A stretch of DNA of 64,000 nucleotides, taken from Alectoria sarmentosa. Lineage: Eukaryota > Ascomycota > Lecanoromycetes > Lecanorales > Parmeliaceae. The DNA lies in the NCBI GenBank assembly GCA_009733775.1, contig WOGZ01000011.1, positions 1-64,000 of the forward strand, written 5' to 3'. The notes beneath the pieces were generated by a model. The model had not been told where the DNA came from. It did no database searches and saw only the letters and a list, made by a program, of their open reading frames with translations. Each line of letters begins with the position of its first letter. Position 1 is the stretch's first letter. Shown one piece after another: positions 1 through 10,959 of the stretch. The position numbers and the translations under genes were made by a program.

Positions 1-235
1 AAATATATATAAAATGTGTTAAATCTTTTATGATCGATTTCTCGCGACTTTTAAAAATTTATATTATATATTTATATAATCATTATTATAAAATAGATTT
101 ATGCGATTTTAACGATATAATAATCTCGTAAATATGATAAAGAATTATAATGTTATTCAAAAAAGAAAATAATTCGTTGAATGAGAGCAGAGGTTTCCCG
201 GAAGCCGCTCTGCCGTTCCGAATAATGACATATTT

Positions 236-528
236 GAATTAAATATATATCGATATATATACATTCAAATTTCATAATTTTAACATCATTGAAAAGCGCA
301 TATCGAGTTGTATAATTTACGAAATTATGAAAAAATTATATTCTTAAGGGGGTAGGGGGCAAAAGATGTAAGATTTGTATATACAAATTTTTGATGAGGG
401 CGCTCGGGAGGCCTAAAAGCCGCTATTCGGGCGCTAACCGAAAAGCGTAGTGACTTCAGATTTATGATTGACTTCACATACAAATTCAAGATTTTTTAGC
501 TCAGCTTTACATTATTCTTTTATATAAT
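236..528 (+). repeat. Direct repeat copy A (less mutated)
   Basis: This copy shares an ordered series of blocks with the segment at about 2050-2325: TTGAAAAGCG, TATAATTTACGAAATTAT, AAAAGATGTAAGATTT, TATATACAAATTTT, CGCTCG. It keeps G-rich stretches (GGGGGTAGGGGGC at about 350) that read as A in the other copy. Both are in the same orientation, about 1.8 kb apart. They could be LTRs of a short element or two insertions of one dispersed repeat. Confidence 0.6.
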
Positions 529-2049
529 AAAGATATTTATTATTATTTTAAATTTTAATTAAAACGTTTCTCGTTTTAAATATATTTAATAAATTATTTA
601 TATCGTTTTTTTAAACAATAACGATTTTATTTAAAATAAAACGTTTATAAATGCGTGAATTATAATGTTACGAGTTTTTATATAATAACTTATAATTTCG
701 TATAATTAAATCGATATTTAATTTTTTAAATATCGTTTTAACGATAATAATATAAAAATTAATATTTTAAAAAAAAATCGATAAAATTATTATTTAATAT
801 TATTATAATAATTATATTTAATAATATTAATATAAAAAACGCGATCGAAAAAAAATTATATCGTATTATAAATTGTTTTTAAATGTTATTTATGATGTAA
901 AATTATTTAAAAATCGATTTTTCGATTTTTGAAAACGTTAAAGCGAGTATATAAATAATAATCGCGCTTTAAATTTTACACGTAAATGAAGTTATCGAAT
1001 AATTAATAATAATTTATTATAAAATTATCGAAATAACATTATTATATTAAATGTTATAAACGCGATATTTTTTATAATTATCGACTAAAATTTTAATATT
1101 AAATTTTAAAAAGTGTAATATATTGTTAATATCACGTTTATTAAAATTAATAAAATTATTTATATTCGTTTTAACGCTTTTTTAATACTTTTCATTTTCG
1201 TTTTAATTATTATTTTCATTTTCGTTTTATAAAACGTTTATTTTAAATGTAACGACTTTAATTTTATTATTATTATAATATTATTTAAATATTTTATTTA
1301 TAAACGACGTCGTATTATATCGATCGTAAATTTAATTTATAAAATCGAGATTATATCGTAAAACCTTTATAATATATAAATAACGCGCAATATAATTTGT
1401 TAATTTTATTAAAAGTTAAATAAATTAAGTAAATTAAATAATTTTCAAAAAAGAGTTAAAAGGCGAATTGTTAAAAAAGTCGATATTAAAAAAGCTTATT
1501 AATAAATCTCGTAGTAGAGAATGCTTTATATCAATTAAAACATTTTTCGATTATTTAAAAATGTAAAATACGCGTAATTAAATAAAAGATAAAATAAAAA
1601 GCGAAATAAAAAAAAATAACGCGTTTTAAGAAAATAAAAATCGAATAATTTGAGAGAAAAAAGATTATAAAAAAGAAAAATCTGTTTTAATTCTTTTAAT
1701 AAATCTTTCACGTTTTTTTAAAATAATAATAATTAGTTTTTTAATGATAGTTGATATTTTGTCTCGATTGTCGACGAAGAAAAACTCGTTTAAAAAACGA
1801 CGTTTACACGCGCTAATACGAGTCTCAAAAGAATGTTAAAAAACGATTATAATATTTAAAATTCTTCGTAACATAAAGACGAGGCGTATTAATAATAAAT
1901 ATATATATATTTATAATTAATTAAACGATTAATTGAATAATAGAAATATTACGCGTGATTTCGCATTTAATAAATAAATAAATAAAACGAAAAAAAGATT
2001 AATCGATCTCGAATAAATTTTATAAAACTTTAAAGTTAAATATTTAAAC

Positions 2050-2325
2050 ATTTATTCACTTTATAAATATTGAATTAAATATCGATATTTTTACGTCGTT
2101 GAAAAGCGTAAATTAAGTTTTATAATTTACGAAATTATAAAGAAATTATGTTTCTAAAAAAGTAGAAGATAAAAGATGTAAGATTTTTATATACAAATTT
2201 TAATAAAATCGCTCGAAAGATTTTAAAACGCTAATTTAACGCTATTTTAAAAAACGAAATTAGATAAAATTTATAATTAATTGCATATATAAATTTAAAG
2301 TATTTTAACTTAACTTTATCTTATT
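2050..2325 (+). repeat. Direct repeat copy B (heavily mutated)
   Basis: This is the partner of the repeat at about 236-528. Compared with copy A the differences are mostly G to A and C to T; for example GGGGGTAGGGGGC in A corresponds to AAAAGTAGAAGAT here. That direction is what RIP produces. The length suits a short LTR or a MITE-like repeat; no tRNA primer site or polypurine tract can be made out in such decayed sequence. Confidence 0.6.
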
Positions 2326-3340
2326 TTTTTTATATATTAATTCGATTTAATTAAATTAATTCTTATAATTAAATTAATTTTTTAAACGTAATTTCGATTT
2401 AAAATCGTTAAAATATCGAAATTATTAATTATATATTTTAAAATATTCGTAAAAATTATAAATTGTTTAATAATATAATTATATATTTTTATAAAAGTTT
2501 TATTAAATTTTTAATAAATTTTTTGAAATTAAAATAATATATATTAATTAAAATTAAATCGTTAACGAAAAAAATAGCTTTTTATTATTTATTAAATTAA
2601 TAAACGTTTTTAAATTAACTTTTTTATTATTTTATTATTTAAAGTTGAAAAAAAATTATATAATAATGTTATTAAAAAATTTATAATAATTATAAAATTT
2701 ATATAATAAAACACGTTTATAAATTAAATATATTGAATTTAAGATACTCGATTATCGTATTTTTAAAAACGAATATAACGATAAACGTTATTATATATCA
2801 CGCATATCTTTTATTTCGCTCGATTCGAACAATTTATATGCTCTTTTTTAACGCATTTAATATTCAATTCGCTTAATCTTTAATATAACGATTAATAAAT
2901 CGCAAAATCAATTTTTATAATAAATCGATTTATGTTTATAATCGAAGATCTTCGTTTATAATTAATTATATATAATTTTAAATCGAATTATTAATAAAAT
3001 CGATTTATTTATTATAATTTTAAATGATTTATTAAAAAGATAATCGAATTATTCGATTAAATATATTAAAAATAAAATTATTAAATAAATGCTTTTTATA
3101 TAATAATAAAAATAAATTATATATATATAAAAAGTAAGTAAAGTTCGATTAATCGACGTTATTTAAATTCGTTTCGTTTTTATTTATTTCAAATATTATA
3201 AATTTAATTTATAAATCTTAATTTATAATTTATAAATCGTTTAAAATTATTTTAAATACGATCGATATTTTATATAAAAGCAATTATAAAAAAAAAGAAT
3301 CAATAAAATTAAATATTATTTTTATAAGAATATTTCGGCT

Positions 3341-4070
3341 ATTACTGAGTTATAGATAAAAAGAATTCGGGGATATCGCGCTTCATGAGCGATACGCCCT
3401 ATTTGCCCCTATAAGGGCCGCTTTACCCCCGCTATAAACTATGCCGTCTAACAACTATCCCCCCTTTTAAGGCCACGTCCTCGTGTCCCGAAAAAGAACT
3501 GATTCGAAGGGACCTGCCCCCTGATCAGCGAACCCAACAGACCCGGAATTTCTTCTTGAAAATCTCCATCACACTCGTCTACAGCTCTTCTGCCGCCTCC
3601 CATAGAGCTTGATGCATGCATGTTATCGCCATGTTTTGTCTGAACTGGCTTCTTGATGTAATAGAGCGGTAGACCGGTTATCTCATAATAATTCATACCA
3701 TTTCCTTGATTTCTGGGACGGGTTCATAGCTGAAAATGAGAATTAGGCACTCGAAGTAACTTATACCTACACCGGCGCGTGGGCTGACTGGTCCCGCAGT
3801 CTAGTAATTGGCTGTACGATCATGAGCATTTGAAATAGAGCATTTATCAACGTATTTCTTGCTCCTTTTGTGACTCTGATCGGTTCTTGTTTCTAAGGTA
3901 TTGTGGCCTCGCGGCGCATCAATTTCTTAGCCGAAATATAGCTGAGCAAAACGCTATTTATCACTAATGATAGATCAATTTAAGAATTTATAAGGGTCTC
4001 TGTCGACCAAATTCCACATGAAACGGCACATCAGAATTATTGGTAAAGAAGAAGCCAACAACCGCACCTC
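3341..4070. other. Transition zone, no convincing gene
   Basis: Normal base composition follows the AT-rich island. A short open frame on the minus strand (3448-3696) has no recognisable domain and low credibility. The last part holds the 3' flank of the HET gene. Nothing else seen. Confidence 0.5.
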
Positions 4071-6365
4071 TTAGATGATCTCTATAATCTCCGGCTCATC
4101 CGCAAACCAGTCAAACTGCACCTCTGCAGGCTGTCCATCTTTAACATGCTCTTCGAAAAGGCGTCCTTTACGGTCCCCGTGAAAGGAGAATCGTCCGACG
4201 CGGGAGTATGTTCTCCTCTCCGGAGAGCTCCACCGAAGAACCAGTCCCTGGCAGGACCTTCTGCCCCTGTCGTTGCTCCCAGAGATCTCTGCAACTATAC
4301 AGCCAGCGGCTTCCTCTACTTCGTCAATCTCCGCCTCTTTAACATCACAGTCCATCTGGGCGGTAGCAAAGCAAACGAAGGACTTGCCGAAGCCTAGAAT
4401 CATCACCTCATCTTTGAATTTTCCGGGAGATCTCAATGACACCTTGGTTCTTATTCCTCGAGCAGTACGAGCAGCCAGTATTAGTCGGCCAGAGCCCTCA
4501 CGGATCAAGCCGTAGGGTGCTGTTTCATTTGCAAGCTCCGTCTCGTAGCCGAGAATCTCTGCAACGCACTCGGATGGCCTACACGGATAGCCAAAGTTGA
4601 CGGGCCCGTTCACAGAGAGCCATGACCATGAAGGGTCTTGGTAGGTTGTTGGCTGAGGTATATTCTTGGGACTCATATGGCTATTTTCAATCCTCCACAG
4701 CAGGCCAGAGTGGAAGCACGACTTCCAGAGACCAGCAATGTACTGATCCTTGGATGATTCAGCGAAGGTTTGCGCAATTCCAGAAATTGCCAGCGCGCGA
4801 TCGGACGAGAGTGTCAATGCTCGCTCGGTGAATGTTTCGCATATATTTCTCCAAAGCTGCATAGCCGTTGAATACTTCTTGAACTGGCTGTTCCTTGGTC
4901 GGCCATAAAAGTCAATCGTGAACTTGGTGGTGCGGATATTCTCAAGGTCCAAGGCTTCTGTCTTTCGCTTGCTGCTGAAGTTCACATCCCTCTTCCAGCC
5001 ATCCGTAAAACCTTCGAGGGAGAACCCCGAAGATCTTGTTTCTGGACATATCCATCTCGTTTGCCGAGAGCCGAATTCAATGATCCTAGTGGATAACAAC
5101 CGCTCCTGAAGGGTCCAACCCCTTTCGTCGATTGGCTCTACCGATTCAAACCCGTCATGGAGCTTTACGAGAGTGATAGAACCAAGTACACCGTCAATGC
5201 AGCGATACGAAACATTGGCGCCTTCTCGAGGGCCAGGAAATCTTTCTCCCAGAAATCCATCGGTGGCCGAGGACGATCGGGCCGCTACTATAGTGACCGT
5301 AGCGCTACCATAGATGGAGGTCATTTTGGCGATCTCAACAGATTTGTCATTAGAATCATCCTGGATAATACAAAGAGCATCTATCCAAACGTACTGAAGT
5401 CCCATTCCCTGACAGACCTTTGCGGCATCTTTGATCGTTGGCGGTTGCTTCTCGAACGGAATCACAGCTCCATACGAAACAATATTGGAGCTGAGGCATT
5501 TCATAGGCTGTTCACCGCCCCAGCAGTAACTAAGCGCGGCAAATGGAACACGTCCTAGTTCTTCCGTCTGGCGGAGTCGCAAGCTGATATTTTCCCATGT
5601 GCCCGTAATTTCGATAAGCCGCGTGGGCATTACACCTAGCATTGTTTTGCAATTGTGATGTTCCTGGCAATTATTTAGCCACGAAGAGATTCTCACAAGA
5701 TTTGCGCTTGAGCCCGGGTATCTCGCGATGGGCCTGTTCGATACGGTGCTTGAGGAGGGATCTTCTGGTTGTGCAAAAGCCTGGAATCCATGTCTTGTTC
5801 GGAAAACCACTTTTTTTGTTACGGGATCCCACAAGCCGAAGAATTGGATGAGCTCGATATCAAGCGGGTTTCCAGTGCCTTGGTACGTTGAAGCCCACAG
5901 ACGACATTGGTTCAGAGAGTCTCCTAGGCTGGTACGAATCTTGTGTAGTGTGTTTTCTGGGCATGGCCTCCCCAGCCATTCACCAAACCACAGCGACGAC
6001 TCTCTGAAGGCCCACCCTAGTTTCTGATTCGGGTCATCGACTATTATATCTCTATCAGCGAGACTAAGAATTGTCTCCCGGGAGATCCACTCATCGTCCA
6101 TGATCCATTTGAACAGCTGACACCCAGCCGCAGCGCCGGTGCAAAGTTCACCAAACGTGACATCGAACAACGCGCCTTTTTCAGCCATGTTCATCTCATC
6201 CCTTTGATTAGTCTCTGCTTGCGACTTCACAAACAAGGTTTCTTTCTCCAGCTTGTCATGGAGATCGAAAGTCGCCTTCTCCGCCTTTTCAAATTCGGGG
6301 CGGAGATCGAAAACGACCTTCTGACATTGGGCACATAAATGCGGTTGGAATTGCACTGCGTCCAT
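4071..6365 (-). CDS. HET-domain (heterokaryon incompatibility) protein
   Basis: Single-exon protein of about 764 residues. The open frame runs further upstream, but the ATG at 6365 is preferred: it starts MDAVQFQPHLCAQCQKVVFD, with the short Cys-x2-Cys region common at the start of these proteins, and the extra upstream residues look like 5' leader. The middle carries a clear HET domain (PF06985): FAALSYCWGG, then IKDAAKVCQGMGLQYVWIDALCI with the WID-LCI-QD block, then MTSIYGSATVTIVAA, and further on RGWTLQERLLSTRIIEFG. Proteins of this family trigger cell death after fusion of incompatible strains or act in related self/non-self responses; the particular partner cannot be told. The C-terminal part has no further recognised domain. 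The gene is divergent from the decayed Zn2Cys6 factor and looks intact. Confidence 0.9.
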   Translation of the reverse strand: MDAVQFQPHLCAQCQKVVFDLRPEFEKAEKATFDLHDKLEKETLFVKSQAETNQRDEMNMAEKGALFDVTFGELCTGAAAGCQLFKWIMDDEWISRETILSLADRDIIVDDPNQKLGWAFRESSLWFGEWLGRPCPENTLHKIRTSLGDSLNQCRLWASTYQGTGNPLDIELIQFFGLWDPVTKKVVFRTRHGFQAFAQPEDPSSSTVSNRPIARYPGSSANLVRISSWLNNCQEHHNCKTMLGVMPTRLIEITGTWENISLRLRQTEELGRVPFAALSYCWGGEQPMKCLSSNIVSYGAVIPFEKQPPTIKDAAKVCQGMGLQYVWIDALCIIQDDSNDKSVEIAKMTSIYGSATVTIVAARSSSATDGFLGERFPGPREGANVSYRCIDGVLGSITLVKLHDGFESVEPIDERGWTLQERLLSTRIIEFGSRQTRWICPETRSSGFSLEGFTDGWKRDVNFSSKRKTEALDLENIRTTKFTIDFYGRPRNSQFKKYSTAMQLWRNICETFTERALTLSSDRALAISGIAQTFAESSKDQYIAGLWKSCFHSGLLWRIENSHMSPKNIPQPTTYQDPSWSWLSVNGPVNFGYPCRPSECVAEILGYETELANETAPYGLIREGSGRLILAARTARGIRTKVSLRSPGKFKDEVMILGFGKSFVCFATAQMDCDVKEAEIDEVEEAAGCIVAEISGSNDRGRRSCQGLVLRWSSPERRTYSRVGRFSFHGDRKGRLFEEHVKDGQPAEVQFDWFADEPEIIEII

Positions 6366-6772
6366 TGTGAGACAAGAGAGAAGCAGAAACGGTCGTGAAA
6401 TATAAGAGAATGGGTATTTATCCGGTGACAAAGGCAAATTAATATAGAGCACCATGAGCTTGAGGTTAGGTATTTCGATATCGTGAGCGCCGGGGAATGC
6501 TGGTGCACTGCCTCGTTGACTAGTAGACCTAATACAGTCTTGGCAGTGGCTTGCAGGCAGAGTAGCCGAGAAAATGTGGCTGAGACTTGACTGCAGGAGA
6601 GAAATGACGTCGGCTAATTTCGATGATCCCAAACCCAACCCCTTTCTAAATTTACTTTTGTCAACCAGAGATATATATCTCTTCAGCTCATCTCACACAA
6701 TGGAATCTCTCACAATTAATAACTGTAGCAGTCACCCTCAATACTCTCGCGACTTCTTCTTTGCTGCTCAAG
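6366..6772. promoter_or_regulatory. Divergent upstream region of the HET gene and the Zn2Cys6 relic
   Basis: About 400 bases between two oppositely oriented starts. A TATA-like stretch (ATATATAT, about 6670) sits some 100 bases before the ATG at 6773. Functional sites are inferred from position only. Confidence 0.3.
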
Positions 6773-8437
6773 ATGCCCAACACGGGAAGACCAAGTCGCG
6801 GATGCCATGGCCGCAAAATCCGTAAAGTCAATGTGGGTTCGTGGTTGGGCAATTATGGTTACAGTCCAACTGATGAAATCGATATCTGCCAGTGCGATCA
6901 AGACATTCCTTCCTGCCGACGATGCCTAAGGAACGGGAAACAGTGTTCGGGGTATCCACCTGTTGCTCAATCATTTCGCAATACTTTCAGTGGTGACGTG
7001 CACGAGCAACATAGCCTGCAACCTCAATCCTCAAACTTCGTCGGCGTTCGGAGAGTCTCCATACCTCCTCCGATGCCTACGGACTGGCTCAATCAATCCG
7101 TGTGCATGTTTTTCCACGACTATGTGATCCTGCCCAACGAGTCCACCGCCGGCTTTGGGTTCCTCCAGGGCGCACCGGAAATGTGGAAAAAACAGTAGGA
7201 CGGCAACGCATCTCCGTTGAAAGAAGCTGTCTGTGCGGTAGCTTTGGCGAGCTTTGCGCATCGGTCGAGTTGTTTTGATCATATGGTACCTCAGTCCAGG
7301 CAACGCTACGGCAAGGCGCTCCAACTGCTCTCAACAGCTCTGCGCGACCAGAAAGACCTGAAAAAAGACAGCACCTTAGCCACAGTCCTCTGCCTGGGTA
7401 TTTACGAGGTATTTGTACTATCCCGGAAGTCTATGGGCATTGCCAAATACGCTGACCTATCGTACAGGCTGTCAGTGGTGACGTGCCTTTAGGAGCAACA
7501 AACTGGGGCTCTCACGTTGATGTATTGGAGCATCTTCTTCGCGCTCGGCTTAGCGACGGAGTTGAGTCCACAAGCTCGGAGCTGTGGTCTTACAACGCTC
7601 ATGTCTACCTGGTATGTTTGTGGCAGGGCTTGAAGATCACCATTCTGATGCGCGAGGCTCTAGCAGCAGAGAAATCTCTCGCAATGGAATCGACCTAGTA
7701 AAGAAGCTGAGTTCTTAGTCAGCAATATGCGTCGGGATTATTCTGTGAAGCGGCTTGGCGGCCTTGTTTGTGAGACCTGTCACATGCTTGCGAAAGCGTA
7801 CGAGTTTTTGAGCCAAACCACATTTGATGCCGATTCCACCACCACTCTTTTAGAGATTACTCGATTGAGCAACCTGCTCGACCAAAGACTGAGCGCATGG
7901 AGCAACGAAGTTTCGCGCGATTATCGGTTCACCAGTATCGAGACGCCCGATGGGTTTATTTGCCCTTCAAATGACTCGGATCCGCGGTCAAGAAACACGA
8001 TCCATGTCTACGGTGACCCCGTGATAGCGTCGATGTGGAACGTCTATCGCGGCACACGCATAACTCTATTGTACGGTCTGATGAAATGCTTGACGGGAGG
8101 ACAGCAATGCGGCGCGATAGATTCGGATTGCCCGGAGATCGTTGACATGAATCGTCAAAGCCTCGACACTCTCCACGACTTATTTAACGACATATGCGCC
8201 AGCGTCCCCTATCTTCTCGGCGAAATCGACCAGCAAGGTAACCTGCAACAGTGCCGGCAAAGCAAAGCTGTAGGAGGCTTTCTTTTACTCTGGCCTCTGC
8301 GTACGACACTATTTCTAGACATGGTTGACCCAGTACGGAAAGCTTGGATTACAAAGCAATTGGAGCACGTCAAGTATTCACTCGGAATTCAGCGGGCAAC
8401 GGATCCTTTCCCACAATTTCCCAAGGGCAAGCGATAA
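6773..8437 (+). pseudogene. Decayed Zn2Cys6 fungal transcription factor
   Basis: The start MPNTGRPSRGCHG is the usual opening of fungal binuclear zinc-cluster factors. An in-frame 60-base intron (about 6833-6892) joins it to CDQDIPSCRRCLRNGKQCSGYP, giving the cluster except that the second of the six zinc-binding cysteines is Arg (CGC where TGC is expected). The frame stops at a TAG (7196-7198) after EMWKKQ although homologous-looking middle-region sequence continues (AVCAVALASFAHRS). A second normal-looking intron (about 7411-7469) is followed by another stop at 7696-7698. The C-terminal part is open from 7727 to 8437 and includes helical segments typical of the fungal-specific regulatory region. 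With a lost zinc ligand and two stops I read it as a pseudogene; the intron structure is still recognisable, so loss is not ancient. Its targets are unknown. Confidence 0.75.
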
Positions 8438-8618
8438 ACTCAAATATATATGTCCTTTGTTTTTACTATTGGAGCAATTCACTCTCGGCGGCTTCCCCTA
8501 GAGCGAGTCCTATGCATGGACGTGGCCAAGGCTCCATCTTTTGTGTAAATGACAAACTACCTTCCGTCAAGCAACCTTGTTTTACAAGCAAACTGGCAAC
8601 ACCCTCCTTATTTCTTGA

Positions 8619-10103
8619 CTACATCCTTTCAGCGCTATGGACCAAGCCCGAATATGGTGGCGCATCAGCGAGGTCAGTCTTACCCAATACTTGCCCATTA
8701 GACACAAGCTCCTCCTTCGCCATCCCACGCCCGCGAGTCAATCTCTTCGGGGCCACAAAAATGCCTTTCAGAAGATCGGTTATATTCAACGCTGCAAACA
8801 AAGCCTCGACTCCCAAGAATCCCCCAAGGTATTGTGGCTCAACATGAGGACCCCGATGATTCACCTCGATCAGATCGCTTCCCCCAGTGTACGGCTTGAT
8901 CGAATACGTGAATTGGAAGATGATGGAGAAGAGTAGCATCTCCCCGCATATTATCAATGAAGGTATAGTGACTGCAAGGTCTGCGAATGAGAGGTGGTTA
9001 TTTGCATGGAGATGACCGCTCGATGCAAGGAAAGAGAAAAGCGCCTAGCGAAAGTAAAAGTCAGCACGGTCGTTGAGCATCTATGATTGAAGCTACCTAC
9101 CGATTGAATCCATGATAGAAATACTATCCCCTTGAAGGACACCAGCTTTAACAGGGGTTTATGCTGCGCCGTCAAGCTTTTCGTCGAGCCGTGGAACCGC
9201 AGCACCGCGGTGATCGCGCAGGTTGTCGTCAAGGAACTTAGGCTAGATATCTGCACCAAACATTAATGACCCCTTCCGGTTTCATTTACGAGGTGCTGGA
9301 CTAGAATATCTGTGGAATTGTCAAGCCATCACTCACCCAGACATGCGCGAATTGAACTTTGTTAGACGTCGCGCAGTAAACTCCCGCCGCCTCCGTGATC
9401 TCCTGCGCCACGGTTATGACGGTCATCACGACGGGCTGCTGGAATACGAAGAACCAAGATCGCTACGTGTTCACTCATCAGCAACGTGCACTTGCACAGC
9501 GATTTTAGGTCGAAGCAACACAAACATTGTACACTCCCAGTTTCCCCTTCTCTTCCAAAATCTTCTCTCTCTCCTCGTCATCATCGGAGTTCCATACGCA
9601 CAACAGCAGATAGAACCCAGCTAGCGCCCAGGCCTCATACACATTCGCAAGCGGAACCAGATAAGCCGCTTTCGTCTCGAGTAGCACAGCAAGGAAGGAG
9701 ACAATAGCGAAGACAGGGATCGTGAAAGTGATGCGCATGATCCTGCGGGTGGGTTCATCAGTGATCTGATGCCAGTAGGCGAATAGTGAGTCAAGGGGCC
9801 TTACTGCTTTTGCTCAAGCGGAGTAGAGAAGTGTAATGCGTGGCTCATTATCAGGATAAAGGAGAGGAGGCATGCGACGCCCATCATGGCCCCTGCGGCT
9901 ATGATAGCTATCCTGTGGAAGGTCAAGCTGGAGACGATGGGGACGATCGCTAGGATCGAGGATGCCGTTAGTGGGTGGGTGTCTAGAATGGATGGGATTT
10001 TCTTACGAGGGCCAAGTTCATTGGGGATTGGGCATGTGTGGTTCCAGGAGTGCGTATGCAAACTCGAGCTCGAACTCTTGAACAGGCTTCGAGAAGATAG
10101 CAT
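8619..10103 (-). CDS. Ost-alpha / DUF300 family seven-helix membrane protein
   Basis: Five exons join without a frame break. The start chosen is the ATG at 10103 (MLSSRSLFKSSSS); the upstream open frame begins only with TTG. Family signatures of the organic solute transporter alpha group (Solute_trans_a, PF03619) follow in order: LHFSTPLEQKQIMRITFTIP across intron 1, VYEAWALAGFYLLLC, WFFVFQQPVVMTVITVAQEI after intron 2, FKGIVFLSWIQSALFSFLAS across intron 4, and IICGEMLLFSIIFQFTYSIK. Several hydrophobic helices are visible. In fungi these proteins are thought to sit in plasma or endomembranes; substrate and role are not established. The tail after the last helix (to SAERM) is hydrophilic. The stop is 182 bases from the end of the convergent Zn2Cys6 relic. 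Confidence 0.85.
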
Positions 10104-10959
10104 GTTGCTAGGTAAAGTATTGATGTCAAGGGGTCCTTTCGTGACGAGTCGGAAGATGGAATACAAGAAAGATCTGTTCTCTGGTAGGGGGGGGTGACAC
10201 TGGCATTTTATATATCTTCTCCTGGATCGTTCCCTGATCGACTTTATGAAAACTGAGGCACGGGTCTAGGCTAAACGCGGTAAGTCGGCCGAGATTCTCA
10301 ATCAGGTTAGCGTTCCGATCCGACCTCCGCCAATCTAACTGTCGTCGAATTAGCCGCTCGAGACCACAAGATTGATCAATGGCAGCCACGGCATGAGACA
10401 TATCCAGCTCGCAAGGATAGATCAGCTAGAAGTTGAAGTACAGTCGCTGTGGTCAGCTTGTTTCTTCCCTGTGTTTTTATCTCCAACGTATCAACGACTG
10501 AAATTATCCACCAGCCGGAAGCAGAAACCTATAAGTCGTATAACGCTGTACTAGTATCAGGGATGCTTCATCACTGGTTGGTATAAGAGCGTCGCCTGAT
10601 AAGCCTCGGGATGTGGAGTCAAGTATCAATCTTACCAACCAGGATCGAGTGCCTTAATTCAAATCATTGAAACCATCAGATCCGGAATCCCTGGAGACGG
10701 CAACAGAGAAGGCTTATCTTTCATCGAGATCAACTGACCATCCAATGTAGAAGTGGAAGCGCATACGCCGTAGCTGAGCGTGGCTCGAAAGACTCCTGGC
10801 TTGAAAGCGTGTAGCAAAAACCTTGTCATTGCATTAACAGAAGCAGCATATGCTGGAGATTGTGTGACAGAGCGCAGAATTGTTTGAAGGCTTGTTGGGT
10901 ATACTCAAGCTAGCATGAGTGACTATCTTAGGCGAATGCTTCTCTTCGCCTTATCGTTG
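10104..10959. other. Intergenic, nothing recognised
   Basis: Upstream flank of the Ost-alpha-type gene. Only short open frames without any recognisable domain on either strand. Confidence 0.4.

Larger units (their letters stand above)
1..3340. repeat. AT-rich island of decayed repeat DNA
   Basis: Extremely AT-rich sequence with no open reading frame worth calling on either strand. The few remaining C residues from about 530 onward are nearly all followed by G, while CpA, CpT and CpC are almost absent. Balanced base composition returns abruptly at about 3340-3360. This is the expected look of transposon or repeat DNA mutated by repeat-induced point mutation (RIP) in ascomycetes. Two related segments (about 236-528 and 2050-2325) show that repeated sequence is present. 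No transposase or polymerase motif can be read, so the class of the original element is unknown. The island continues off the left edge. Confidence 0.85.

Noticed and set aside
236..2325. A complete LTR retrotransposon bounded by the direct repeats
   Set aside because: Only about 1.5 kb between the copies and no readable gag, protease or polymerase; copies may be independent insertions.
3448..3696. 82-codon open frame on the minus strand beside the AT-rich island
   Set aside because: No domain, odd composition (poly-Gly/Arg) and position at the edge of decayed repeat DNA.
5157..5558. 133-codon plus-strand frame
   Set aside because: Lies wholly inside the HET coding region on the other strand; a shadow frame.
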